Source of the DNA: JALYUA01 sp040004225
Lineage (GTDB): Bacteria > Acidobacteriota > Thermoanaerobaculia > UBA5066 > Gp7-AA6
Assembly (NCBI GenBank): GCA_040004225.1
Contig: JBDUBI010000080.1
Span: forward strand, 1-29,829
DNA length: 29,829 nucleotides
Direction of reading: 5' to 3'
Shown: positions 1 through 8,284 of the stretch, one piece after another
Numbering within the stretch: position 1 is the stretch's first letter
How the letters are laid out: each line of letters opens with the position of its first letter
Position numbers and translations under genes: made by a program
Notes under the pieces: model-generated
The model's database searches: none
Told to the model about the DNA's origin: nothing
The model's input: only the letters and a program-made list of their open reading frames with translations

Positions 1-1032
1 AGCATCGTCATGTCGAGCTGCAGCTTCGTCTTGTCGAGCAGCCGCATGACGACTTTCTCGCCGAACTGCGCGGGCACCGTCGAGACGCGCAGGTCGAGAT
101 CGCGCGACCGCTCCTCGACGCGCAGTCGGATCTTGATCCGTCCGTCCTGCGGCAGCCGCTTCTCGGAAATGTCGAGCTTCGCCATGATCTTCAGACGCGA
201 GATCAGGGGATCCCGCGTCCGCATGGGGAGCGCCATGATGTTGTGCAGGACGCCATCGACCCGGAACCGCACGCGGAATTCCTTCTCGTACGGCTCCACG
301 TGGATGTCGGAGGCGCCCGCCTTCAACGCCTCGATCAGGATCAGGTTGGAGACCTTGATGATGGGAGCGGATTCCGTCGATTTGGCGAGGTCGCCCAGGT
401 CGATCTCCTGCCCCTCGTCCTTCACGACGTCGACGTCGGCGCCTTCGTCGAGCCCCGTGATCTCGTCCATGTTGATCTCGCCGAGGCCGACTCCGGCCAT
501 GTCGTCGGCGGTCAGCGCGGAGGTCTGCATCACGTCGTCGAGGTTCCCGCCGGCGGAGAATGCGCTCGAGCTCGGCTTCGCCTTCTCCTTCAGCACCACG
601 GATCGAGGGGTTCCGTAATGCTTCTCGATCGCCTTGCGGAGGGCGACCTCGGAGGCGACGACCGGCTCGACGTTGTACCCGGTCATGAACTTGATGTCGT
701 CCATGGCGAAGACGTTCGTCGGGTCGCCCATCGCGATCGTCAGCGTCGCGCCCGTCTTGTTCACCGGCAACACGCCGTACTTGCGCGCGACCTCGGCGGG
801 GACCACCTTGATCACGTTCGGGTCGATCTCGAAGCTCGCGAGATCGATCGAGGGGACTCCGAACTGCTGCGAGAGAGTCTCGGTGATCTGATTTTCGGTG
901 ACCGCCCCCACGCGGACCAGGGCTTCGCCGAGCTTGCCGCCCTCTTCCCGCTGGGATTTGAGCGCCGCTTCGAGCTGCTCCGCAGAGATCAGCTTCGCTT
1001 TGAGGAGGAGATCCCCGAGTTTGACTGCCATG
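1..1032 (-). CDS. pilB: PilB/GspE-type assembly ATPase, N-terminal part (runs off left edge)
   Basis: This is a secretion-superfamily hexameric ATPase that would power type IV pilus or type II secretion pseudopilus assembly on the cytoplasmic side of the inner membrane. It starts at the ATG at 1032, and 344 codons are visible. Residues 1-140 form an MshEN domain: two tandem units of type K-LG-x2-L...L-x2-AL...Q are seen (KLGDLLLKAKLI and KLGEALVRVGAV). MshEN domains bind cyclic di-GMP in MshE-like ATPases. A long acidic linker (about residues 140-215) follows, then the start of the ATPase N-domain (GASDIHVEPYEKEFRVRFRVDGVL, given here in part: ASDIHVEP and RVDGVLH). Walker A and later motifs lie beyond the edge. 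It is a paralog of the GspE at 13107 but has the complete MshEN domain that copy lacks. It has its own promoter and may not belong to the LPS operon. The assignment to PilB rather than GspE is by family resemblance only. Confidence 0.9.
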
Positions 1033-1047
1033 TGAAGGACGCGACGA

Positions 1048-1076
1048 TCGTAAGTCCTTCAGCCTCAGGAGTCAAA
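1048..1076 (-). promoter_or_regulatory. sigma-70-type promoter for the pilB-like gene
   Basis: On the minus strand TTGACT (1076 to 1071) is followed after exactly 17 bases by TACGAT (1053 to 1048). This is a good match to -35/-10 consensus. The predicted start of transcription near 1041 leaves a leader of only about 9 bases before the ATG at 1032, and no Shine-Dalgarno sequence is visible. The transcript would be nearly leaderless. Confidence 0.5.
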
Positions 1077-1153
1077 GAGTTCTCCGTCGCCGGCCACTCC
1101 GGTCCGGTGGCGAACCGCGAACTAAATCAGAAATCGAGGGCGGAAACCGGCGG

Positions 1154-1858
1154 CTATTTTTCGATCGCCCGGAGCCGGCCGATGAGCGTTCCGACTTTGA
1201 GCTTGGAGCGGATCTGAACCGGGATGCGCCTTTCGTCGTCGGTCAGCCAGAGCACGAGGTTCTTTCCCTTTCCGATGAGGCTTCCGCCGGAGCTCTTCGG
1301 CTCGATGCGGATCGTCGAAAAGGTCCCGGCCGGCGTCGTGACGCGCTCGCGCCCCAGGATCTCGACCCGGAGTGTGTGCGTTTCCCCGGAAAAGACCTGG
1401 AGCTCGGGAGCGGGCTCCTTTTCCAAAGAGAGTGTCCGCAGAAAATACACGGATGAGAGCGTATCGAGCGTCGCTTCTTTCAGGGGGATCGATTTGCCCT
1501 CGTGGCGCGCGACTCCCGCCTCGTAGTCGAACTCGGTCAACTCGTCGCGCACTCGCTTGCCTTCGACGGTGTGCTTCTCGAAGCGCATCGAGTGAAAGGT
1601 TCGAGGATCGACCCACGACACCATGTAGTCGCGGACCAGAAACAATTTGGAGAGGAAATCGTTCGAGACGGCAGAGAGCTCGAATTTCCACGCCGGGCGG
1701 CCCGCAAGCTCGGTGGCCTGCGCGGAAAGAGTCAGCTCCCCGCCGGCGACGCCGAGAATGGTCATAGCGTATCGGAGCGTCTCGCCCACGAAAATCGGCG
1801 CCGGTGGCTTTTCCTGAGCGAAGGTCGGCGCGCGTGTCGCGAGAAGGAGCGCGCACAC
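1154..1858 (-). CDS. DUF3108 family exported protein
   Basis: The 234-residue product matches the DUF3108 pattern: an exported all-beta protein opening with GETLRYAMTILGVAGGELTL and ending with the LRAIEK-type tail. The family's function is not established; members are periplasmic and often lie near envelope genes. The N-terminus is a secretion signal (FLVCALLLATRAPTFA, cleavage before QE). The start is uncertain. GTG at 1858 gives a short signal with no basic residues. The frame is open back to the stop of the upstream gene, and a CTG at 1894 with AGAGG eight bases before it would add LKRYRF, a normal basic n-region. The gene follows the WaaC-like gene by 66 bases in the same direction, so it is probably the last gene of the heptose operon. 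Confidence 0.8.
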   Translation of the reverse strand: MCALLLATRAPTFAQEKPPAPIFVGETLRYAMTILGVAGGELTLSAQATELAGRPAWKFELSAVSNDFLSKLFLVRDYMVSWVDPRTFHSMRFEKHTVEGKRVRDELTEFDYEAGVARHEGKSIPLKEATLDTLSSVYFLRTLSLEKEPAPELQVFSGETHTLRVEILGRERVTTPAGTFSTIRIEPKSSGGSLIGKGKNLVLWLTDDERRIPVQIRSKLKVGTLIGRLRAIEK

Positions 1859-1924
1859 CAGGAATCGATACCGCTTGAGTGTCTGAAAAGCCAGCCGAAC
1901 CGCCTCTGTTCCGCCGGGTGCCCG

Positions 1925-2959
1925 TCAGGGTGGCGGGCACCGGGCCGCGCTGATCGCCATCGTCACGACGGCCTCGATCTCGGAGGCCTGATCGTAGCTC
2001 ATCGACGCGCCTCCGTAAGGTCGATTCCGAGCGGGCAGGTTGCGTCGCGAGGACGGCGAGAAGAGCGCGAGCGTGGGAGTTCCGAGCGCATCGGCAAGGT
2101 GGACGGGGCCGGTGTCTCCGCCGACGAAGAGGGCCGCCCGGGCGGCCACGTGCGCCAGCCCGGCAAAGTCCAGGGGAGGAAGTCTGGCCGCGTCCGGGAG
2201 AAGTTCTCCCAGACGGCTCGCGCGGACCTCGTCGCCGGGGCCCCAGGAGATGACGGGAGAGATCCCGGCCCGTCGCGAGAGCTGGCGTGCGAGCGCGGCG
2301 TACTCCTCTTCCCCCCAGGCCTTTTCGGCACGGCTCGCGCCCGGGTGGAAGAGCGCAAAGGGCCGGGGGAGGGAAGACGCGAAACGATCCGCGTCCTCGC
2401 GCGGGACGCTCAAGAGATAGCGCGCGTCCGGCGCGCGGACTGCCACGGGGATGTTCAGTGGCCCGAGAAGCGCCAGGTTCTGATCCACGACGTGCTCGAC
2501 GGACGGGTCGAGCGCGACGGCGCGGTCCACGAGAACGGAGGATGCCCGCTCCCGTCGGTCGCGCGATCCGAGGCTCACGACGGGCGCGCCCGAGAGCCGG
2601 GCGACGAGCGCCGATTTCCAGAGTCCTTGCGCGTCCACGGCCGCGTCCGCCCGGAAGTCCCTCAGGGCGGCGCGAAGCCGGCGGATTTCGGTGCGGCTCC
2701 GAAGGGAGAGCGGCGTGCGGCGCCACCGCCTCGTGTCGACCGGGAAAACGGTTTCGATGGCGGGATGCGGTTCTAGAAGGCCGGCGTACGCGCGCTCGAC
2801 GACCCAGCCGATCGCCACTCCGGCGCGATGCGCGTTCTCGGCCAGCGGTAAAGCGTGGACGATGTCGCCGAGCGCGGAAAGGCGCACGATAATGAGCCGG
2901 GTCGGCTCTCGAAGTCGGGAATCGCGCGTTTCGGATCGGGAATCGGACGGGGTCGTCAA
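1925..2959 (-). CDS. waaC: Lipopolysaccharide heptosyltransferase I-like protein (GT9 family)
   Basis: This is a GT9-family glycosyltransferase of 344 residues, expected to transfer L-glycero-D-manno-heptose from ADP-heptose onto Kdo of the LPS inner core at the cytoplasmic face. The N-terminal Rossmann strand with the family signature (LIIVRLSALGDIVHALPLAE) and the nucleotide-binding loop GGDTGPVHLADALGTPTLALF are clear. The start is a TTG at 2959 that overlaps the stop of rfaE2 (TTGA overlap). No other start keeps the first beta strand. The first 20 or so residues (SDSRSETRDSRLREP) are encoded by the degenerate heptamer repeat at 2902-2950, so the extension looks like translated repeat rather than conserved protein. 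Neighbouring ADP-heptose synthesis genes support the heptosyltransferase call. Heptosyltransferase I rather than II or III is inferred because a separate waaF is present at 5156. Confidence 0.85.
   Translation of the reverse strand: MTTPSDSRSETRDSRLREPTRLIIVRLSALGDIVHALPLAENAHRAGVAIGWVVERAYAGLLEPHPAIETVFPVDTRRWRRTPLSLRSRTEIRRLRAALRDFRADAAVDAQGLWKSALVARLSGAPVVSLGSRDRRERASSVLVDRAVALDPSVEHVVDQNLALLGPLNIPVAVRAPDARYLLSVPREDADRFASSLPRPFALFHPGASRAEKAWGEEEYAALARQLSRRAGISPVISWGPGDEVRASRLGELLPDAARLPPLDFAGLAHVAARAALFVGGDTGPVHLADALGTPTLALFSPSSRRNLPARNRPYGGASMSYDQASEIEAVVTMAISAARCPPP
2902..2950. repeat. Degenerate heptamer tandem repeat, array 1 (translated in waaC 5' end)
   Basis: Seven consecutive 7-base units can be laid out from 2902. 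CGGGAAT occurs at 2916-2922 and again at 2937-2943, exactly three periods later. The array sits at the rfaE2/waaC junction and is read through as the N-terminus of the WaaC-like protein. It belongs to the family seen at seven other arrays in the window. Confidence 0.6.
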
Positions 2960-3474
2960 GACGTGACGGTCGCGCGGATGCGTTCGAGGAGATCGGTCGT
3001 GGCGTGGTCCTTGGGGTCTCCGACGACGACCGTCCTGCCGCCGTAATCCGCGACGATCTGCCGCTCGGGAACCGATTCCGGCGTGTAATCCGTCCCCTTC
3101 GCGTGGATCTCGGGCCGCAACTCCGCGATCAATCCGGCGGGGGACTCTTCCTCGAAGAGAACGACCGCGTCCACGCAGCCGAGAGCGGCGACGATCTCCG
3201 CCCGCTCCTGTTCGGGGACCATGGGGCGCCCCGGCCCCTTGGCGCCCCGGACGGAAGCGTCCGAGTTCACCGCCACGACGAGAACGTCCCCTTCCTCCCG
3301 CGCGGCCCGCAGGTAGCGCACGTGTCCGACGTGGAGCAGATCGAAGGCGCCGTTCGCAAAGACGATCCTGCGGCCCGCTTCACGATGGGCCGCTACCTCC
3401 CGCACGATCTCCTCCCGGGAGAGAATCGGAGCGCCGGTGCGGGGGGACATGGGAGCGTCCGGCGCTCGAGTCAA
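2956..3474 (-). CDS. rfaE2: D-glycero-beta-D-manno-heptose 1-phosphate adenylyltransferase
   Basis: The protein corresponds to the C-terminal half of HldE. It transfers AMP from ATP to heptose 1-phosphate, giving ADP-heptose for LPS core assembly. The cytidylyltransferase-like nucleotide-binding signature FANGAFDLLHVGHVRYL (residues 39-55, with HVGH as the HxGH motif) is intact, followed by VVAVNSDASVR and the KGTDYTPE segment. It is 172 residues long if it starts at the TTG at 3474, which overlaps the rfaE1 stop as TTGA and has GGGAG eight bases upstream. An ATG at 3450 would remove eight residues and keep the whole domain. It overlaps the WaaC-like gene by four bases, so translation is probably coupled. 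It is encoded separately from the kinase, unlike the fused HldE of enterobacteria. Confidence 0.93.
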   Translation of the reverse strand: MTRAPDAPMSPRTGAPILSREEIVREVAAHREAGRRIVFANGAFDLLHVGHVRYLRAAREEGDVLVVAVNSDASVRGAKGPGRPMVPEQERAEIVAALGCVDAVVLFEEESPAGLIAELRPEIHAKGTDYTPESVPERQIVADYGGRTVVVGDPKDHATTDLLERIRATVTS

Positions 3475-4493
3475 GCGAGGATCTCCCGATCGCTCGCGAT
3501 CGCCCGCGAGATTTCTTCACGTGTGACCGTCGCCGTTCCCATTTTCATCACGACGACTCCGCCCGCAAAATTTGCGAGCACGGCGGCCTCGAGAGGCGTG
3601 GCGCCGGAGGCGAGCGCCAGCGAGAACGTGGCAAGGACCGTGTCGCCGGCCCCCGTCACGTCCGCCACCTGGTCCGTCCCGTGAACGGGGATGATCGACG
3701 GAGGGTCCTCGCCGGTGAAGAGCGCCATTCCGCGCGAACCGCGCGTCACGAGGATCGTCCGGCACGAGATGGCCCGGCGCAGCGCAGTCCCCGCGCGCTC
3801 CAGAGCTTGCGTCGAATCGCCGAGCTCGAAACCGACGCACTCCTCGACCTCCTCTTCGTTGGGAGTGACCGCGTCCACCTCCGCGTACTGAGAGAGGGCG
3901 TGCCGGGAGTCGACGAGGATCGGCGCGCCGGGAGGGAGCGCCGGGCGGAGCACGGCGACCGCCGCCGGCGAGATGGCGCCGTATCCGTAGTCCGAAAGAA
4001 TCGCGGCGTCGGCGCGCGCGGCGAGCGCCGCCATGCGCGCGAGGAGAGCGACGGGGGCCGGCGAGCCCGGCGGGAGAAATCCCTCGCGGTCGTAACGGAC
4101 GATCTGCTGCTTGATCGCGTGCGGGGCGCCTCCCAGGATTCTCGTTTTGGTGGGGGTCGCGTACCCGCCCGCTTCGAGGAGGCCGGCGGTGTCGATTCCC
4201 CGGTCTTCCAGAATCCTGCGCAGCGTGCGGCCTTCTTCGTCGTCGCCCACCACTCCGATCGGCACCGGCACGCCTCCGAGCGCCCGCACGTTGGCGGCGG
4301 TGTTCCCGGCTCCCCCTGGCAGGTTCTCCTCTTTCGAAAATCGGAGGATGAGGACAGGCGCCTCGCGACTGACACGCTTCGGGTGCCCGTAGACGAAGCG
4401 ATCGAGAACGTAATCCCCGGCGACGGCGAGCCGCCGACCGGCGAACCGCTCGAGCACGTCCTCCAGCCGCGCGCGGGAGACGCGGGGGGTCAC
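3471..4493 (-). CDS. rfaE1: D-glycero-beta-D-manno-heptose-7-phosphate kinase
   Basis: This PfkB/ribokinase-family kinase of 340 residues corresponds to the N-terminal half of HldE. It phosphorylates heptose 7-phosphate at C1 in the ADP-heptose pathway. The sugar-binding N-terminal segment (VAGDYVLDRFVYG), the PGGAGNTAANVRALGG motif and the C-terminal anion-hole/catalytic signature DVTGAGDTVLATFSLAL are all present. The start is a GTG at 4493. It overlaps rfaE2 by four bases and is first in the minus-strand group rfaE1, rfaE2, waaC, DUF3108. Its promoter is probably the minus-strand half of the palindromic -10 box at 4535-4542, giving a leader of about 35 bases. Confidence 0.94.
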   Translation of the reverse strand: MTPRVSRARLEDVLERFAGRRLAVAGDYVLDRFVYGHPKRVSREAPVLILRFSKEENLPGGAGNTAANVRALGGVPVPIGVVGDDEEGRTLRRILEDRGIDTAGLLEAGGYATPTKTRILGGAPHAIKQQIVRYDREGFLPPGSPAPVALLARMAALAARADAAILSDYGYGAISPAAVAVLRPALPPGAPILVDSRHALSQYAEVDAVTPNEEEVEECVGFELGDSTQALERAGTALRRAISCRTILVTRGSRGMALFTGEDPPSIIPVHGTDQVADVTGAGDTVLATFSLALASGATPLEAAVLANFAGGVVVMKMGTATVTREEISRAIASDREILA

Positions 4494-4534
4494 CGCCGGG
4501 GCCCGTCGATTCGCAAGGTCTTCAATTCGCTCGG

Positions 4535-4542
4535 ATTATAAT
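4535..4542. promoter_or_regulatory. Palindromic -10 box shared by divergent rfaE1 and HNH genes
   Basis: The octamer ATTATAAT is its own reverse complement. It therefore offers a perfect TATAAT on the plus strand (4537-4542, towards the HNH gene) and on the minus strand (4540 to 4535, towards rfaE1). It is one of very few AT-rich islands in this region. Neither strand has a good -35 hexamer at 16-18 bases. Predicted starts lie near 4549 (plus) and 4528 (minus). Symmetric -10 elements that drive divergent transcription are known in bacteria. Confidence 0.6.
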
Positions 4543-4563
4543 TACCGCCGTTCCGGGAGGCCC

Positions 4564-5145
4564 ATGCTCGAGTCACAGGTGCTCGTCTTGAATCGCGTTT
4601 TTCAGGCGGTCCAGGTCACGACCGTCCGGAAGGCGTTTTCCCTCTTTTACAAGGGGCATGTGCGCGCGGTGTTGCCGGACTACAGCACCTGGGACTTCCA
4701 CAACTGGTGCGACATCCCGGTCCAGCCGCACGACGAAGTCGTCATGACACCGTCCTCGAAGATCCGGGTCCCGCGGGTGGTGGCACTCAAGGAGTTCGAC
4801 CGCCTGCCGCGGCAGGACGTCAAATTCTCCCGCCACAACATCTATCTGCGCGACGGGAGTCGCTGCCAGTATTGCGGCCACAAGTTTCCCTCGGCGGAGT
4901 TGTCGCTCGATCACGTGGTCCCGCTCTCCCGCGGAGGAATGTCGAGCTGGGAGAACGTGGTCTGCGCGTGCCTGGCGTGCAACGTCCGGAAGGGCAATCG
5001 CACGCCGCACGAGGCCGGGATCCGGCTGATCACACCGCCCCGGAAACCCCGCTGGCATCCCGTCGGGCACTTCGGCGCCAGCAAGTTTCACCCGGCGTGG
5101 CGTAACTTCCTGGACGTCGCGTACTGGAACATGGAGCTGAAGTAG
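4564..5145 (+). CDS. HNH endonuclease family protein
   Basis: The 193-residue protein carries a zinc-ribbon HNH nuclease domain in its C-terminal half. CQYC (101-104) starts the domain, the catalytic DHVVP (116-120) follows, then an ENVVCACLAC segment with a second zinc pair (C136, C139). The N-terminal 90 residues are those of the common stand-alone bacterial HNH family often found as a housekeeping gene of unknown role; there is no recognition domain suggesting a restriction enzyme. GGGAGG ends three bases before the ATG, a slightly short spacing. It is the only plus-strand gene among the LPS genes, diverging from rfaE1 and converging on waaF with a gap of 10 bases. Nuclease activity is inferred from the motif. 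A link with LPS is not implied. Confidence 0.88.
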   Translation: MLESQVLVLNRVFQAVQVTTVRKAFSLFYKGHVRAVLPDYSTWDFHNWCDIPVQPHDEVVMTPSSKIRVPRVVALKEFDRLPRQDVKFSRHNIYLRDGSRCQYCGHKFPSAELSLDHVVPLSRGGMSSWENVVCACLACNVRKGNRTPHEAGIRLITPPRKPRWHPVGHFGASKFHPAWRNFLDVAYWNMELK

Positions 5146-5155
5146 CTCTCCGTTC

Positions 5156-6160
5156 TCAGTGTCCCGGCACTCGGGAAATCGGCGAAGCCGCGCGGACGTC
5201 TTCGACGGCGCGCAGGACCGTCTCGGGCGTGATCAGTCGCAGGCACTCGTGCGCATACGGGCACTCCTTCAGAAAGCAGGGCGAGCAGAAGACGTAGCGG
5301 TCTAGCACGCGCGCGGAGGAGCCCGAAGGGCCCGTCCGGCCGGGATCGGTGGGACCGAACAGGGCGACCACGGGGGTGCCGACCGCGGCCGCGAGGTGCA
5401 TGGGCCCCGAGTCGTTCGCGACCACGACACGGGCTCGGCCGAGGAGCGATGCCAGGGCGAGCGGATCGAGGTCCGCGCCGAGGACGGGGACGGGGAACCC
5501 GGCGGAAAGCACCGCCTCCGCGGCGATGGCCTCTTCCCCCGGCCCTATGACGATCGCCGCCGGAATTTCGGAATCCCGCAGAAGCGCCGCGAGCCGGCCC
5601 CAGAGGGCGGGCGGCCATCGCTTGGTCCAGGAAAATGCCGCGCCGGGCGCCAGAAAAACGGCCGCCTCGCCGGCCAGGCCCGCCTCCGAAAGCGCGGCGT
5701 TTGCGAGCGCGGTGGCGGCGTCCGGCGGTACCAGCGCGGGGGACCCGAGGTCGGGAGCGATCCCTTCGACTTCGAGAAGAGAGTCGTAGTCCCGTAGCTG
5801 GTGGGCGGTCGCCGGGGGAGGCGGCAGGGCGCGGGTGAGCAGCAAACCGCGTCCGTCCGTCGAGAAGCCGATCCGTTCCGGGACCGCCGCCAGGAAGGGA
5901 GCGAGAGCGGAGCGGAAGGAATTGGGAAGCAGCCATGCCTGCGTCAGGCGGCGGCGTCGCAGCGCCACGGCGTCCGCGAGGACGCTCGAACGGCGCTCGA
6001 CCACGTCCACCCCGCCAATCGAGCCGAGGATCGCGCCGGGAGCTCGTCGCGCCAGCACGGTGATCGGCGCGCCGGGGCGGGCGGACTGAAGCGCGCGCAC
6101 GAACGGAATCGCCATCACCGCGTCGCCCAACCAGTTGGGCGCGACGATCAAGAGAGACAT
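5156..6160 (-). CDS. waaF: Lipopolysaccharide heptosyltransferase II
   Basis: This GT9-family enzyme of 334 residues adds the second heptose to the LPS inner core. It begins with MSLLIVAPNWLGDAVMAIPF, the usual WaaF opening. It has the acceptor-side HQLRDYDSLL segment, the nucleotide-binding motif NDSGPMHLAAAVGTPVVALF, the GPTDPGRTGP loop and the C-terminal cysteine cluster (CSPC, ECPYAHECL) common in heptosyltransferase II. The ATG at 6160 was chosen because the family's first strand starts right there. The open frame continues upstream, but that part resembles nothing. A 118-base gap with no recognised element separates it from the acyltransferase gene upstream. Its 3' end lies 10 bases from the convergent HNH gene. 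Confidence 0.93.
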   Translation of the reverse strand: MSLLIVAPNWLGDAVMAIPFVRALQSARPGAPITVLARRAPGAILGSIGGVDVVERRSSVLADAVALRRRRLTQAWLLPNSFRSALAPFLAAVPERIGFSTDGRGLLLTRALPPPPATAHQLRDYDSLLEVEGIAPDLGSPALVPPDAATALANAALSEAGLAGEAAVFLAPGAAFSWTKRWPPALWGRLAALLRDSEIPAAIVIGPGEEAIAAEAVLSAGFPVPVLGADLDPLALASLLGRARVVVANDSGPMHLAAAVGTPVVALFGPTDPGRTGPSGSSARVLDRYVFCSPCFLKECPYAHECLRLITPETVLRAVEDVRAASPISRVPGH

Positions 6161-6278
6161 GGCGGAACTTCCCTTCTCATCCTGAGTGCGCGAGCTGGCT
6201 CCCCGAGGGTGCCGCGGGCGGAGGAAGGCGACGGAGCCCGGATGGCGCGCGGCAGAGGCAGAGGACAGACCGGAGGCC

Positions 6279-7265
6279 TCACGATTCGTCCGCCGGACGG
6301 GTGCGCCAGCGATTGTGAATCCACAGCCACGCTTCCGGCGCGCGCCGCACCGCGGCTTCGGTGATCGCCATGTACCTCGCGGTGGCGAGGCGGACACGCT
6401 CTTCCCGCGTCTGTCCCCCCGCAAACTCGGCCGCGAGGACCGGCGCCTCGAATTCCAGCCGGTACCGCCCCGCGCCGAGCGGCCAGGCGAACGCGGGCAC
6501 GATGGCGGCATCCGTCTTCATCTGCAGGAGCGCCAGCGACGGAGATGTCGCCGCGAGCCGGCCGAAGAAAGGGACGAAGACTCCCTCACCCGGGAGCACA
6601 TTCTGATCGATCATGATGGCGACCGTGCGACGCTCGCGCAGCGCCCGAAGGATCTCCCGCGCGGCCTCTTTTTTGCGGATGAGCCGGTTGCCGAAGCGTG
6701 TTCGCCGGCTGGCGACCTCGGCCTCCAGAAGCGCATTGTCGAGCGGGCGCACGACGGAGGCGATCGGCTCCCCGAGGAGCCCCGCCCGCACGGCGCCGAG
6801 CTCCCAGCTTCCAAAGTGCGCGGAGAGAACGAAGACGCCCTTGCCGCGGGCCCGCGCCGCATCCAGATGCTCGCGGCCCACGACCGCGACGCGATCCTCG
6901 ATCTCCTCGCGGGAAAACCTCGGCGAGTCCAGGAACTCCAGGAAGACCGACCCGAAGTTCTCGACACTCCGGCGCGCGAGCGCTGCGATCTGCCCGTGGG
7001 CCAGGTCGGGAAAGGCGGAGGCGAGATTCGCCTCGAGGATGCGCCGCCGCGAAGGCGCGAGAGAGATGTAAAGACGGGCCAGCCGGGCCCCCGCGCGCGA
7101 GGCGGCCTCCGGGCCGCGGCGGGCGAGCCACCCCGCCGCCGCCGCGAAGAGAGCGTGCTCCAGGCGGTCGCGCGCCGCCGACCGGCCGCGGCGGCGGGTC
7201 GGGGCCGGAGAGGCGCTCTCCTCTGAAACCCCGTCGAAGTCGGTTTCCGGAGGCGTCTGACTCAC
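6279..7265 (-). CDS. LpxL/HtrB-type lysophospholipid (lipid A) acyltransferase
   Basis: The 328-residue protein belongs to the lipid A late acyltransferase family, which transfers a secondary acyl chain onto Kdo-lipid A at the inner membrane. The catalytic HX4E motif is visible as H150-FGSW-E155 in VLSAHFGSWE. It is followed by the conserved RKKEAAREILRAL and MIDQNVLPGEGVFVPFFGR segments, and the late APEAWLWIHNRWRTRP motif typical of the family. The N-terminal 35 residues are acidic, then arginine-rich, and probably not conserved. Its start overlaps the lpxK stop by four bases, so it is part of the waaA-lpxK-acyltransferase-waaF group. Which acyl chain or position is used cannot be read from the sequence. 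Confidence 0.9.
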   Translation of the reverse strand: MSQTPPETDFDGVSEESASPAPTRRRGRSAARDRLEHALFAAAAGWLARRGPEAASRAGARLARLYISLAPSRRRILEANLASAFPDLAHGQIAALARRSVENFGSVFLEFLDSPRFSREEIEDRVAVVGREHLDAARARGKGVFVLSAHFGSWELGAVRAGLLGEPIASVVRPLDNALLEAEVASRRTRFGNRLIRKKEAAREILRALRERRTVAIMIDQNVLPGEGVFVPFFGRLAATSPSLALLQMKTDAAIVPAFAWPLGAGRYRLEFEAPVLAAEFAGGQTREERVRLATARYMAITEAAVRRAPEAWLWIHNRWRTRPADES

Positions 7266-8284
7266 GGCCGACCCTCGCGGGGCGCCGTCTCCGCACTTCC
7301 GAACAGCCGCTCCTCGATCCAGGGATAGAAGCCCTTCTCATGGACTTCGACTTTCAGTCGGAGAGTCAGGAGGGGAAGAGGCAGCCGCCCCGCGAGCTTC
7401 ACCGCGTCCTTCTCGGTCGTCACGACCGCCGCGCTTTCCGACCGTTTCGCGGCGGCGACGATCCGGCGGACGTCCCGCTCCGAGTAGCGCCGGTGGTCCG
7501 GGAAAACGAGCCATTCCGCGGGGTCGATCCCGATCGCCGCGAGGCTCCCGAGAAACGACGCGGGTGTCGCGATGCCGCACACCGCGAGAGCGCGTTCCGG
7601 CCTCGCGGCGGAAGCTCCGGAAGGCGCGGTCAGGCCTTCCGGAAAGATCCTCGCCGTGAACACGGGTGCCGCCGGGTTTGCCCGGACGACCGTCGAAACT
7701 TCGTCCGGAGTCGGATGGCCGGCAGAGCTTCGGGTGAACACGTATCCATCGGCGCGCCGAAGAGCCGAGAGCGGCTCGCGCAGACGCCCGAACGGCGGAT
7801 ATCTGCCGGCGCCGAACGGGTCGGAGGCGTCGAGAAGGAGCAGGTCGAGATCCCGGCGGACGGAAAGGTGCTGAAATCCGTCGTCTAAGAGGAAGACGTC
7901 GGGGGCGAAAGCCTCCGCACTCCGGGCGGCGTCTGCGCGGCGTGGCGCCACCACCACGATCGCGCCGCGGAGACGCTCCGCGAGCAGCACCGGCTCGTCT
8001 CCGCCTTCCTCCGGTCCGACGAGAGGGCCGTCGCCCTTCGAGACGACGACGACGTCCCGGGACCGCCGGCCGTATCCCCTGGAGAGAATCGCCGGACGCC
8101 GTCCCTGCAGGAGGAAGCGTTCCGCAAGGTGCAGCACGAAAGGGGTTTTCCCCGTGCCTCCCACCGTCAGGTTGCCGACGGAGATCACGGGCCGCGAGAG
8201 CCGCGAGGACCGCGAGCGGCCCGTGGCGTATCGCTCCGCGCGCGCTTCGAGGATTCGGTCGTAGAGCGCCGAGAGCGGACTCAC
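7262..8284 (-). CDS. lpxK: Tetraacyldisaccharide 4'-kinase
   Basis: LpxK phosphorylates the 4' position of the tetraacyldisaccharide 1-phosphate to form lipid IVA on the inner membrane. The P-loop is seen as SVGNLTVGGTGKTPFVLHL (residues 35-53). The family motif LLDDGFQHLSVRRDLDLLL and the C-terminal VVTTEKDAVKL are present. The GTG at 8284 overlaps the waaA stop as GTGA and places the family's usual opening (SPLSALYDRILEAR) at the N-terminus. The open frame goes further upstream but only inside waaA. The length of 340 residues is normal. The gene lies between waaA and the acyltransferase gene, with four-base overlaps on both sides. Confidence 0.94.
   Translation of the reverse strand: MSPLSALYDRILEARAERYATGRSRSSRLSRPVISVGNLTVGGTGKTPFVLHLAERFLLQGRRPAILSRGYGRRSRDVVVVSKGDGPLVGPEEGGDEPVLLAERLRGAIVVVAPRRADAARSAEAFAPDVFLLDDGFQHLSVRRDLDLLLLDASDPFGAGRYPPFGRLREPLSALRRADGYVFTRSSAGHPTPDEVSTVVRANPAAPVFTARIFPEGLTAPSGASAARPERALAVCGIATPASFLGSLAAIGIDPAEWLVFPDHRRYSERDVRRIVAAAKRSESAAVVTTEKDAVKLAGRLPLPLLTLRLKVEVHEKGFYPWIEERLFGSAETAPREGRP

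Noticed and set aside
1502..2776. Long plus-strand open frame of about 424 codons
   Set aside because: It lies opposite the DUF3108 and WaaC-like genes, has Arg/Gly-rich low-complexity composition and no domain. It is a shadow of GC-rich coding sequence.
4564..5145. HNH gene as a homing endonuclease or restriction enzyme
   Set aside because: There is no intron, intein, methyltransferase or specificity domain nearby. It fits the common stand-alone HNH family.
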